Made by a program: the position numbers and the translations under genes. The notes under the pieces are model-generated. The model made no database searches. It was not told the origin of the DNA and saw nothing but the letters and a program-made list of their open reading frames with translations. Positions 1-10,421 of a stretch of DNA of 32,449 bases are shown piece after piece (the first letter of the stretch is position 1; each line of letters begins with the position of its first letter). The stretch spans positions 1-32,449 of the forward strand of contig JAYMTF010000631.1 of the NCBI GenBank assembly GCA_036897485.1, given 5' to 3'. The DNA comes from Pelargonium nanum. Its lineage: Eukaryota > Streptophyta > Magnoliopsida > Geraniales > Geraniaceae.

Positions 1-239
1 ACAGAATAGCCTAAAGTTCACACTTAAAGTTCAGGGGTGCCAGATGAAAAACATGTTAAGCAAAGGAGGTCCATCAGTAATTACCCCTAATTTCAAATAC
101 CTCATCTCGTAACTTAGTCAAGGAAGCTCAATCCCGATACTTCAAAAAAAATTCAAAGAGCTTAAACGCTTGGTATCAACGTGCCTTGATTTGCCTAGTC
201 CTCGTTGATACGCTTAGACGGCTAAAAAAAAAATAGAAA
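1..239. other. Upstream flank of the DHQS-II gene, no gene seen
   Basis: AT-rich sequence before the first possible ATG of the DHQS-like gene. It holds a short doubled AAAGTTCA motif near positions 14-34 but no open frame of note. It presumably contains promoter and 5' leader, but no convincing TATA box could be picked. Confidence 0.4.
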
Positions 240-3200
240 ATGAGCATCATCCCCAACCAAAGCAGCTTCATTTGCAGATTTGATGGCTGTGTTGTCTTCT
301 GCTTCATTGGCCATCACCCCCAACCTGCTCCCTTGCTTCACTCCTCTATCAGGTCGCCACAACTTCCTCCAATTACTGTTCCATTTCATTATTTAAATGT
401 TAATTTCAAACACGTTTTAGCTTTATCACTTTATCAATTTTCAATTTTGCAGATACAAACAGCATTTGCAGATTGATTCCCCATAAAAACTATAGACTGC
501 GACCTAAAACTTGTAGTAAAGCTGTTCAATTTCGGTCGAGCTTGAGCCGCAGTTCTTGCGTCACGATGCGCGCTTCTTCTTCATTGACATCTGGAGAGAC
601 TTACGAGCAATCGAAGCGGGTTTGGATATGGACAGAGAGCAAGCAAGTCATGACTGCCGCCGTGGAGAGAGGATGGAACACCTTCGTCTTCTCGTCTCGG
701 CGGCGAGAACTCGCCACTGACTGGTCCTGTAAGCTAATTGAACCTTTCTTGTGTCTTTGTTTTATCTGGATTAGGTTCTCAATACTGTATATGGGGTTGT
801 TTTGTTGTAATTAGACAATGCTTGTAATAATGAATATGTACTCACAATCATATATTTGATTATATTCTTGTGGCTGTGTGGATGAATCTGGCATATAAAA
901 ACTAATTTTGAGATTATGGGAATGTCGGGTTGTGCAGCAATTGCATTGATATGTCCTCTTTTCATTGAGGGCGGAGAGATTTTGGATGATGAGAACAGAA
1001 GAATTGGCACTGTTTATGAGGTTTCGAGTCCCCAGGACTTACAGCAGCTCCAACCAGGGGAAGAGCTGGCCGATAACATTGCGATTGATTTACAAGATTG
1101 GCAGGTACCTGTATTTCTGGCAAGGCTGGAGGGTTTATTCTACTGCATGCCAGTTGTTGATTGTTGTTCTATAACCAAATTTTGTTTTGGAAGCATGTAG
1201 GCATAGTACTCATACGGTCCCTGGTCTTTTGTTTTTAGATAATACCGGCAGAAAATATCGTGGCAGCATTCCAAGGAAGTCAGAAAACAGTATTTGCCAT
1301 ATCAAAGAGTCCCTCAGAAGCACAGATATTTCTGGAGGTACCTCATAAATAATCTGAGCGGGAGAAACAAAAATAAGCTCTACATTGCTCAAATTCCATA
1401 AGTTGTCCAGTTTGGTACTTCAGGATGCAACATGACATTAAGTAAAGGATCCATTTTTCTGGTTGTAGGCTTTAGAGCAAGGTCTGGGTGGAGTGGTTTT
1501 AAAAGTTGAAGATGTCAAAGCTGTAGTTGACCTAAAGGTAACTTGTTCTAGTGAATGGCTTCTTGAGTCATGAAACATTGCTACTTATCTTGTTTAATAT
1601 TATCAGGAGTATTTTGACAGAAGGAATGAAGCGAGCAATACATTGAGCTTGACTGAAGCCACAGTAACAAAAGTTAATATGACTGGGATGGGTGATCGAG
1701 TTTGTGTGGATCTCTGTAGCCTCATGCGACCTGGCGAAGGACTTCTGGTTCGCATCTAGTTTCTTTTGTGTGTTTAAGTGGAAGGATGTCTGTGGCTTTA
1801 GTTATTCATCATTGTCAGACTCCTATATGATGCAATCATTTTTTATTATGACATAGGTTGTTTTTTGTAGGTTGGATCATTTGCCAGAGGACTATTCCTT
1901 GTTCACTCAGAGTGCCTTCACTCAAATTATATTGCCAGCAGGCCTTTTAGGGTGAATGCAGTGAGTCTTCATCTGAGTTTTCAAAGATATGTTTTGGCAA
2001 CTATTGTCATAGTAATACTTGTATAGGGCTCTGATCTTGTGGGTTGGTAAATTTTTGTTGCGACCATAAGTTTAACAGAATTTCTGTTTGGTACATCTTA
2101 ACTAAGGCCAACTTTTGGGTGATGTTTGCTGATGAGATTATCTTACTAGTTATTTACTTTTTGGTGATGTGTGGAAATTGTTCTTTCATGGCATTTGCTA
2201 CGAGTCTATTTAGATATTCTAAGTATTAGTCAATTGGTCTTTATACGTCTAAAACCAATTTTGGGTAGGTTCTTAAATGAGAATATGAAGCAGCAGTTTT
2301 GTCATGCCCTGATTTATTTTGGACTATATGGATTTAGAATCATACAGGGTAACAGAAAAGGTTATCAAGGGAAAGTGCATCTTAATGTTAATGAATGGGG
2401 CATTTGACATATTATCCTATGAAGGGGAAATGTAAATGAAGTTCCACTTCTTTTATTTGAAAAAAAGAAAGAAAAAGAACTTCACTACTTAAAAAGAAAA
2501 AAGAAAATAAAAGAACTTCACTATGAAAAGAAGTTTTAAATTTATAGCCATTGAACTTCAATACATTGAGCTTTTCAGAACCATCATTTTGTACAGTTAC
2601 ACAGCCTTATTTACTACATGTCTCTCTATTGAACAGGGGCCTGTACATGCCTATGTTGCTGTTCCAGGAGGAAAGACGTGTTACCTTTCAGAGTTAAAAG
2701 CTGGAAGAGAGGTGATAGTAGTTGACCAGAAAGGCCAGCAAAGGACAGCAATTGTTGGTCGTGTAAAGATAGAAACTAGACAGTTAGTCCTTGTGGAAGC
2801 AAAGGTTTGTGCATTGAATGCCAACACAGCATGATGTACTTGTTTATTTCATTTCGTTGGGATAGTCCTTATGCTGTTACTCGTGTTCTAGTATATAAAT
2901 GAATTGAACTTCTCAAAATGCTTGATAATTCATTGCACTAGTGTATTTAGGAAGTCTGATTATGTGGGCTCTTGTAGCTCCAACTAGTTGTAGTAGAAGT
3001 TCAACATACTGGCATTTTAAGTGAGCGAGGCAAACTGAAATATATTAATCTTCGTTAGGAGATCTTGTTATGTAATTAGAGTATTCTTAGAGTATTCTTG
3101 GTGGCATTTACCATAAGAGAAAATTGAGGATACACTTCAGAATTGGATTAGACTGGTTGATGATCAATGGGATGTGATCCATATAAGGCTTATATTTAGA

Positions 3201-3942
3201 AGCCTTGTTTTTTACTATGCATTAATAATGTACCAAGAGAGGTCGAGAGATGTTTTCACTGGTGATCCTCTCTCTATCTCTACCCTTCTAAGTTCTTTGT
3301 TTTTCTGCAAATTTATAAGATTTGCTTGATTGTTGCTTGGAAAAGGAATTTGTATACTCACACAACCTTTAAACAATTGCATATTACATCATTTAGATAT
3401 CTGAAACATGAAGAAAAGGATTCAGTTTTTACATCACAAGTGTTTGTTTTTTTTGTTTTTTTGTTTTTTTGTTTTTTTTGCAAGGAGCCATAGATATATA
3501 GAGAGACCCAGTATAGTGCTGAACAGGCAATCTATAAATAATTGCATCTAGTATATAATACAGGTCACTTAGATTGGGTTTGAAACCTATATGATTCATT
3601 ACATCATAAATTTTATTCTGATGTAATGTTATATTTGTTCTGCTGCAGCATGATTCTGATGACCAAGCCATTTACAGCATCCTTCTACAGAATGCAGAAA
3701 CTGTTGCTCTAATCAGTCCTAATAAAGGTTTGTTCTGACAGACATTGTCAGTGGCTATTTCAGACTTCGAGTTTTTCACTTTGTTCTACAAATTTAAAGA
3801 CTACACATTTGTAGGAAAGGAGTCGCAAAGGACTGCCATTCCTGTGACCTCACTTAAAGTTGGAGATGAAGTTGTGCTGAGACTACAGGGAGGGGCCCGA
3901 CATACTGGAATAGAAATTCAAGAATTCATAGTGGAAAACTGA
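240..3942 (+). CDS. 3-dehydroquinate synthase II (archaeal-type DHQS) homologue, probably plastid-targeted
   Basis: Product is homologous to the archaeal DHQS-II family (MJ1249 type), which forms 3-dehydroquinate from an aminodeoxy-sugar precursor; plants carry one such gene (Arabidopsis At3g28760, from memory). Exons that keep the frame: 472-728, 938-1104, 1239-1337, 1469-1537, 1607-1747, 1871-1960, 2637-2804, 3649-3727, 3815-3942 (TGA). Family blocks seen include [60 protein letters not shown] and the C-terminal [20 protein letters not shown]. The start is uncertain. The first in-frame ATG of the 472-728 exon is at 566, only 14 residues before the conserved block (367 aa). A candidate first exon 240-352 (CAG|GTCGCC donor, acceptor at 471) joins in frame and gives 436 aa with a Ser- and basic-rich leader suited to a plastid transit peptide. 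Gene identity is firm; the first exon is inference. The plant role is unsettled, because canonical AroB-type DHQS already serves the shikimate pathway. Confidence 0.88.
2459..2522. repeat. A/G-rich low-complexity tract with a repeated AAAGAACTTCACTA motif
   Basis: In intron 1961-2636 of the DHQS-like gene. An A-rich stretch with two copies of AAAGAACTTCACTA about 37 bases apart. Looks like slippage or a small duplication; no coding content. Confidence 0.5.
3443..3479. repeat. Poly-T tract broken by single G residues
   Basis: A run of T blocks separated by single G residues, roughly a (GT7)n pattern, inside the 844-bp intron 2805-3648 of the DHQS-like gene. It lies about 170 bp before the acceptor, so it is probably too far away to be its polypyrimidine tract. 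Confidence 0.7.
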
Positions 3943-4549
3943 ACGAATAAGAACGATATATTTGGAGTTGATTCATGACTACTTGCAGCTATGACACCAA
4001 TAGACAGGTATAAAGCTACCAAACTTGTCTCTGGTATTTTATGTATTTCTTTCCTTTGGGAATTTTAATTCTATCAAATGTGAAGAGGAAACAACCATGA
4101 AAATCAATCTCTTAGGCTTGTTTCTTGACATCGTTTGAACTGTAAGTGAATTCCGCTGTTCCTCATTTAGGCTTGCTTTGTTCGATCCTTTGGTCCTACA
4201 TCTTGCGTGGATTCGTCAAAACAGTGGAAATGGCCTCGGGGGTTGAAAACTTTACCTTTTTGTGAACATTGCTTGTGCTTGCCAGTATATAATGCTGGTT
4301 TAGAGGCTGAGTGATTACTTTGACGAGTTCAACATAGAGCAAATACTAAGATATTGTAACAATAATAATTTATATTACTCTTAAAATAATCATATAATCA
4401 CATCTATATTAATTATCTTGTCTTGTATAATTATTTCCTGGATAATGTTATCAACTAACACCTAACCCAATAATTTTGTCTAGCGAAACAAAATCTTCTG
4501 GAGAGATCTGAAATATTTATTGGTAGGTTGGAAAGGCCTAGAATGTGTC

Positions 4550-4561
4550 CATGCATGCATG
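4550..4561 (+). promoter_or_regulatory. RY-type motif (overlapping CATGCATG)
   Basis: CATGCATGCATG lies about 95 bp before the sulfotransferase ATG. CATGCA is the core bound by B3 factors of the ABI3/FUS3 group, so seed or ABA-linked expression is possible. The motif also arises by chance; function is inferred. Confidence 0.3.
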
Positions 4562-4593
4562 TGAAAAACAATATATATTTGTTCAGACTTGAA

Positions 4594-4599
4594 TATATA
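4594..4599 (+). promoter_or_regulatory. Candidate TATA box of the sulfotransferase gene
   Basis: TATATA 57 bp before the ATG at 4656, which would place the start of transcription near 4625 and give a leader of about 30 bases. A second TATATA-like run at about 4571-4577 is an alternative. Confidence 0.4.
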
Positions 4600-4655
4600 C
4601 ACAGATTGAAGCAAGCAATAGCTTCCTTGTTTGATTAGTTACTATTTGGGCATAT

Positions 4656-5669
4656 ATGGCAGAGGCAGACAATGAGATAATCACTGCTCAACAGTTCCCG
4701 GGTAGCGCAATGAGCAAAGAAGAAGAAGAAGAAACCGAAAGATGCTACCAAGGCTACAGGGAGATGATAACCTGCCTCCCCAAGGCCAAAGGCTGGAGAA
4801 CTGAGCATTTATATCTTTACAAAGGCTTTTGGCTGCAACCCAACGTCGGTCTTGAAGGTTGCATGTGGTTGCATCAACACCTCAAGCCTCGTCCCTCTGA
4901 CGTTTTCTTGATTTCCAGCCCCAAATCTGGATCCACCTGGCTCAAGGCTCTCGCTTACTCCATACTCAACAGAAGCCACACTGAGACCAACCACCAGCTG
5001 CTCAATGCCAGTTCCCACAAATTGGTGCCTTTCTTGGAGATCCATCTATGTCGGGCTCCTCCCATCACTGACCCCGAATCTCTGCCATCCCCTCGTCTCC
5101 TCGCCACTCACGCTCCTCTCTCTCTGCTTCCCCACTCCCTCCTCACCTCCGGCTGCCGGATTGTTTACGTCTGTCGGGACCCAAAAGACATGTTCGTGTC
5201 AATGTATCACTTCTTGATGGGCTTGAGACCGGCGGAGCTGCAACCAGTTCCTCTGGAGGAGGCGTTTGAGGCCTTCTGCACAGGGGTCAGTCCATATGGT
5301 CCTTTCTGGGATCATGTTTTGGAATACTGGAAAGCGGCCAACTTGGAGCCCAACAGAGTGCTTTTCTTGAAGTACGAAGATCTCAAGACTGACCCTTTGG
5401 GTCGAACCAAAGAATTGGCTGCGTTTTTGGGGCAACCTTTCTCGGCAGAGGAAGAGAAGCGAGGAGAGGTACAAAAAGTTGTGGATTTGTGTAGCTTCGA
5501 TAAGATGAAAAACTTGGAGGTGAACAAGCAGGGGATAAACCCTCTATTCTACAGAAAAGGTCAGGTCGGAGATTGGAGGAATCACCTCACATCTGACATG
5601 GCCAAGCGTCTTGACACCATCTGTCACCAAAAGTTCAGTGCTTCTCAATTGAGCTTCGGGAGCGATTAA
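4656..5669 (+). CDS. Cytosolic PAPS-dependent sulfotransferase (plant SOT, flavonoid/hydroxysteroid type)
   Basis: Transfers sulfate from PAPS to a hydroxyl of a small molecule; the family acts on flavonols, brassinosteroids, hydroxyjasmonate and desulfo-glucosinolates. Intronless and 337 aa, as usual for plant SOTs. Seen in order: acidic N-terminus (21-27); 5'-phosphosulfate loop SSPKSGSTWLKAL (87-99) with Lys90; catalytic His152 in THAPLSLLP; 3'-phosphate site VCRDPKDMFVSMYHF with Arg174 and Ser182; C-terminal RKGQVGDWRNH (300-310), the family GxxGDW signature. All catalytic and PAPS residues are present, so the enzyme should be active. No signal peptide, so it is expected in the cytosol. 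The start is the first ATG after the TATA motif. It lies 713 bp after the DHQS-like gene and converges on the kinase gene. Substrate cannot be told from sequence. Confidence 0.93.
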   Translation: MAEADNEIITAQQFPGSAMSKEEEEETERCYQGYREMITCLPKAKGWRTEHLYLYKGFWLQPNVGLEGCMWLHQHLKPRPSDVFLISSPKSGSTWLKALAYSILNRSHTETNHQLLNASSHKLVPFLEIHLCRAPPITDPESLPSPRLLATHAPLSLLPHSLLTSGCRIVYVCRDPKDMFVSMYHFLMGLRPAELQPVPLEEAFEAFCTGVSPYGPFWDHVLEYWKAANLEPNRVLFLKYEDLKTDPLGRTKELAAFLGQPFSAEEEKRGEVQKVVDLCSFDKMKNLEVNKQGINPLFYRKGQVGDWRNHLTSDMAKRLDTICHQKFSASQLSFGSD

Positions 5670-6039
5670 TCATCATTCTTAAAACTTCTACTATTTTATC
5701 TGTTGTTATGTTTGTTTGATGTATGGTAGTGGTGTTTGCTATTTCCTTCTATTGAAATAAATGTTATTACACATTCAAAAGAGTTTACTTTATCATAATG
5801 TTCAAGTAAAATAGACATTAACATGACAGAAGGCCAGGATGTGAAGCAAATTACATACCACAACATGCAGCTAAGCTAGCTCTTCTATGGTGATCCTTCT
5901 CCCGGTCGCCTTCATGTTAATGCCCATAACCTAGTCTCTCCATTCCTCATTCCCTACAAAGAACACAGCATTTTCACCCATACCACCCCCCCTTTCCTAG
6001 TTTACACGACATTAGAAAATGGAAGGAGCAAGAATTTAC
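5670..6039. other. Convergent 3' spacer between sulfotransferase and kinase genes
   Basis: 370 bp in which the two 3' UTRs face each other. AATAAA at 5756-5761 is a likely polyadenylation signal for the sulfotransferase, about 90 bases after its stop. No other feature seen. Confidence 0.5.
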
Positions 6040-9000
6040 TCAGCGTTTTGGTTGTCCGATGTCGAGTTTGGGTGACCTGTGCATATGGTTATGGTGATAT
6101 GGAGAGGCATGTGGACCATTTCGGGATGAGACTGACAGGCTTCTGGTAGGTTGTCCATTCCTTGCTAAGAACCCTGCCTGCACTCTAATGCCATTTCTAC
6201 CACTTGAGTTGGACGACCCAACACGCTCTATTTGCATGGCCTGAAAATAGGATGAAGAGCAGGCCATGTCCTTGAGATGGGGCAGAGGTTTCAGGGATTG
6301 AACAACTTCACTCATAAGAGGCCTGGCTTTTGGGTCACGGCTAAGGCAGTGGGTAGCCAAATGGATAGCTTTCTGTGCCCCTTTTATTGAGAATTGTCCT
6401 TCAAGGCGAGGATCTATTAGTTTATAAAACCTTCGTCTCTCTGCAAGATATGGTCGTGCCCATTCCACCAGGTTGTGCTCTCCATTTGGCCGGTTTTTGT
6501 CCATGGATCGTCTGCCAGTTAACATTTCAAGTAGAACCACCCCAAAGCTGTAAACATCACTCTTCGATGTAAGATGTCCTGTAGTGCACAAGATTGGTTG
6601 AAGTTAGGTATAGATGGATGGGCAAATAATCCTACTCCCTTACATTACTACTCCTGAAAGAATACAACATTACACGACCCTTGGGCTTGAACCCCAAAAG
6701 ATGTAGCAGTCACCAGTTTAATCCCACCACATCAAGTCTGTGGTGAGTCATTAGGAGTAAGCATCAGAAATGCATGACATTGACATCAATGTTTCAGAGC
6801 CTCCAGTGCACATGCAAGCACGCACGCACACACACATAGAAACAGTACACCATGTACACATTGAAATTTGAAAGCAGCGCATAGATCAGTGAAAAAAGTG
6901 CAATCAAAATGACAAAAGCAATGCAAAACTAATACTCCCTCCATCCCAAAATGAGTGTCCACTCTCCCATTTTTATAAAAAGGATAAGCTTGTTAGGGTT
7001 GGACTTTTCCTCTTATACCCCATGTGCTCTCGTTGTAAAAAACTCAAGGGTATGTAACAAACTAATGCTCTCTTGGTAATTCATGCATAAATATTAACAA
7101 AAAAGGAAAGTCACAGTTATTTTGAGACAGAATTTAGAGAATAGAAAGTGAACACTTATTAAGTGACAGTTAGATCATAAGTACCTGTCATGACATACTC
7201 AGGAGCAGCATAACCATAGGTACCCATAACTCGAGTAGATACATGAGTCTTGTCTCCCTCTGGACCATCTTTGGCAAGACCAAAATCAGAGAGCTTAGCA
7301 TTGTAATCCTGCAACAGATTGGAAATTTAATGAAAGATGAATTAGGAAAAGATACTAATAAGATACTGTTTGCATAATTATTGAACGTACCGCATCTAAC
7401 AGAATATTAGATGTTTTAAAATCTCTATATATCACTGGCCTCTCAGCTTCTTCATGAAGAAAGGCAAGGCCTTTTGCAGCACCAAGTGCAATCTTCATTC
7501 TGATGGCCCAAGGAAGAGGCACAGACCCTGATGGACATAGCATAATGATTACCAGAAAAGTACAATGAATATGCCAAGTGATGCATTGCCATACACAACA
7601 TAATTTAAACCAACATATTTCTACATTGAATGGTCAGATACAAGATCATCATTGTCAAAGACAATGAAGGCATTAAAAACGCTCTCATGCATCAACATAA
7701 AGCAGGACTTTGCTAAAATAAGGTGATATAGAATATCTGCTCAGAAAGTTGTTTGGCTTAAATGAGATCAAACAATGTTGTTCACTACATTTTAGTATCA
7801 CTACAAGGTTTTCTTGATTAAAGAATGATGCCTATATCTATAGATTGTTATAAACTTATAATCTGATTCTAATGCAATTAGAATTACATCTTCAATACTC
7901 CCATCAAGCTAGAGGATATATATCAAATCAATGCAAGAGCTTGAATTTTTCTTCTTAATCGTTAAGAAAAAAACTTCCACGAGGCATGACATTTTTCAGT
8001 AACTCAAAGCAAGATAAAGAGCTAGATACTTTGGTAATGTCATGTTTCAGTAACTTACTTCTAAAGAGGTGATTTTCCAAACTTCCACGAGGCATGAACT
8101 CATATACAAGTAGCCTCTGATCATCCTCAATGCAATAGCCGATTAGTTTAACCAAATTCGTATGAAGGAGGTCACCAAGATAATTAACTTCAGCCTGCCA
8201 TATGGGAAGACAAAAACATCTTCCAGTTATACAAGAGAACGAGAAATAGTTGAATTATATGATACAGTACGCTTTAAAAAGAAGCCCAACTCCCAGGTTG
8301 AGAATTGAAGTGGAAAGGGTGAACTAAAAGTATAAAAATCACATAGACAACACTAAAATAGAGAATTAGTTCATACAAGCCATTCTTTATGACCCTGAAG
8401 TCCATCATGATTGAGGGTTTTCACCGCAACAGTAAGTCCTATGCCAGCTTTCGCTGAAGCGGTACCGTTCTCGCTGATCCAACCTTTAAATACACAACCA
8501 AACCCACCCTCACCGAGAAGACTTTCAGGTCGAAAATTCCTTGTTGATAACTTTAGGTCATTGAAAGTAAATTTCCGAAGCTGTGAAGCAACTTTTAATT
8601 CCTCGCATACATTGGGAGTGGATGGAATACTTTCTCCATTGCTTGTGTTTGAAGAGGACACAATTGGGACAACCGGTTGGTCGATACTTGTATCATTTGT
8701 AGATTTACTCTCCGCTGATTCACAACAAGGACGGACATACTATCAATAGATGCATAGTGCAAGATAATCAATATCCATAGTACACAAGAATAACAGTTCT
8801 GGTATTTGCTAGTCACAGTTCTGATACAGTGCCTAAACGAATGGATGTGAAATTTTCTCATTAAACTGTATACAATAGCCAAGAGATGTCTATACATGTA
8901 TCTATTAACATGGATATGCATTGATATTGCAACTTCATACTTAGATAGTAGTTGTATTAAAATCCATTTTATCAAAAAACTACCAAAGGTGTTGTGCCCA

Positions 9001-10403
9001 AACTATCAGCCTAAAGAAGCTCAAAAGGTCAGGAAAATTGATTGCTTGTCTCGCCATTTACTTAGACAAAATTGTCCTTTAAGCTTAGCATTTATGTACC
9101 CATGGCACATGCACTACTACCAAAAATAAATGCACCATGCAAACCTTGCATTTTCAACATTTACCTCACTCAATTCATTCAGAAAAAAATAGCTATAAAT
9201 GTACAAGATAATTCCTTTTATATCATACAAAACTTCCCTACTTTTTTTTTTTTTATTATTTAAACTTCCCTACTTGCCGACAAAATTCAGGGTACCTAAA
9301 CTCTAATGCATATGTTAGAAATTTGCTGACCAAACAAGTACCTATATTGTGTCTGAAATACTCTTCCACCTTTCTTTGCTTTAAAAACGTAAAGAGCATA
9401 TGACCAAGGCTTTCTAGATATATTAGAAAATGTGATCTTTTACCTTTTTCAATTAATTACTTAAGATGAATCAATGTTGAAAGAAACATGATATTTTTGT
9501 TTACACTCTGGCTTTCCCATGACTTAATAGCTAAAGATTGCGCCCATTAATCATAACTCATAAGCACTCAATTTCCAAATAGATGCATAGAGATAGCGGT
9601 TAGTTTTGTTGTTTCATTCCTTCATGTCTAGAACAAAGTTTCTTCCCTTTTGTCGGAAAGAACTTCATTTAACATCTAGCCGAGTGGAATGGTTCATTCA
9701 TGGTGCCCTAGTTCGAAGAGATAGACATATCACCATCTATTTTCCATTCTTCGAATCAATAAATAGCCTACTATGACTACATAAGACTAGGCATAGTAGC
9801 GTTAAACGGTGAGCCCTAACACAATTCCAATAATTTTTCCTCTTATAAAATGAAGTTAACAAAACATGAAGAAACGACAAACTAACCGCTTGCAAGTAAC
9901 CGTCTTAACCAACAAAGTTGATTATGCACTCAATAGCATTGATTAAAAGCAATTATAGCATGATACACTTTCACAACCAACATACTCAACTAAACTCAAC
10001 AGTCAACATGTGCATAACGAACCAAATGCCGACAAAAATGACAGGGTACAGACAACAAGATCAAATATGTAACGCAATCAAACATCCATAGGGTACCAGG
10101 CATGCACATATATACTATAAATGATAAAATCAGGCATCAGCAACATAAACTAAATCACATCTAATAGTAATACTTCTCAAAGGAATGAGCAAAGAATCCA
10201 ATACCATATTGTGTGCTAGTTCCACTGACAGAGGTTTCCACTTTAGTCCTTGAAGACAAGCAGCTGCCCATAAACCTAAAGTTGATCCAGCAACCTGAGG
10301 GCTGGTGATCAGCTGCACCCTCTCCCTTCTTGCTTCTCTTTGATTTCTCTACACTACAAGGCCCCACCTTAACAGCAGCAGGAGATTCAGGAACAAGTCC
10401 CAT
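6040..10403 (-). CDS. Receptor-like cytoplasmic kinase, subfamily VII (PBL34/35/36 type)
   Basis: Serine/threonine kinase acting at the plasma membrane below receptor kinases; Arabidopsis PBL34-36 are reported in LORE-dependent immune and CLE peptide signalling. Six exons on the minus strand: 10403-10205, 8714-8377, 8194-8059, 7527-7391, 7308-7185, 6578-6040, giving 490 aa (PBL34 is about the same length). Gly2 follows the start Met and a conserved [16 protein letters not shown] block sits at 37-52. Kinase parts: glycine loop GEGGFGCV (134-141), Lys165 in VAVK, catalytic YRDFKTSN (258-265; Tyr replaces the His of HRD, as usual in RLCK-VII), DFG 278-280, activation loop [18 protein letters not shown] (291-308), then the RLCK-VII block [20 protein letters not shown]. 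All catalytic residues are intact. The tail is Ser/His-rich. ATG at 10403 is the family start. Intron 1 is 1.49 kb. Confidence 0.93.
6933..7143. mobile_element. Stowaway-like (Tc1/mariner) MITE
   Basis: Inside the kinase intron between 7185 and 6578. It starts with TA followed by CTCCCTCCATCCCAAAATGA, the classic Stowaway terminal sequence. The other end carries a decayed inverse (ATTTTGAGACAGA near 7119-7131) and TA at 7142-7143. About 210 bp and non-coding. Right terminal repeat is well diverged, so the insertion is old. Confidence 0.65.
8715..10204 (-). other. Large intron 1 of the kinase gene
   Basis: 1.49 kb, AT-rich, between GT at 10204 and AG at 8715 (minus strand). It has a poly-T run near 9241-9254. 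No gene, repeat family or RNA gene was recognised in it. Long first introns can carry enhancers; nothing here shows that directly. Confidence 0.6.
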
Positions 10404-10412
10404 CCCTCTCAA

Positions 10413-10421
10413 AAACCCTAA
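10413..10421. promoter_or_regulatory. Telo-box (AAACCCTAA) in the kinase 5' leader
   Basis: AAACCCTAA lies 10 bases before the kinase ATG (read from the minus strand as TTAGGGTTT). Telo-boxes are frequent in leaders and promoters of plant genes active in dividing cells and can bind telomere-repeat proteins. Function here is inferred. Confidence 0.35.

Larger units (their letters stand above)
3943..4655. other. DHQS-like 3' flank and sulfotransferase promoter region
   Basis: 713 bp without a gene. The left part should hold the 3' UTR of the DHQS-like gene; the right, AT-rich part holds the promoter of the sulfotransferase, with the TATA and RY motifs listed separately. Both genes read rightward. 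Confidence 0.5.

Noticed and set aside
473-475. TTG at 473 as start of the DHQS-like exon
   Set aside because: It is not an ATG; the open frame simply continues upstream toward the exon's acceptor. An ATG at 566 or a spliced upstream exon is more likely.
256-480. Similar words around 262-287 and 456-477 (CATTTGCAGATTTGAT / CATTTGCAGATTGAT)
   Set aside because: Perhaps a small old duplication or chance in a short region; too short to be called a repeat, though it overlaps the proposed acceptor.
8411-8749. Plus-strand open frame opposite kinase exon 2
   Set aside because: It is the reverse of the well-supported kinase exon and carries no domain of its own.
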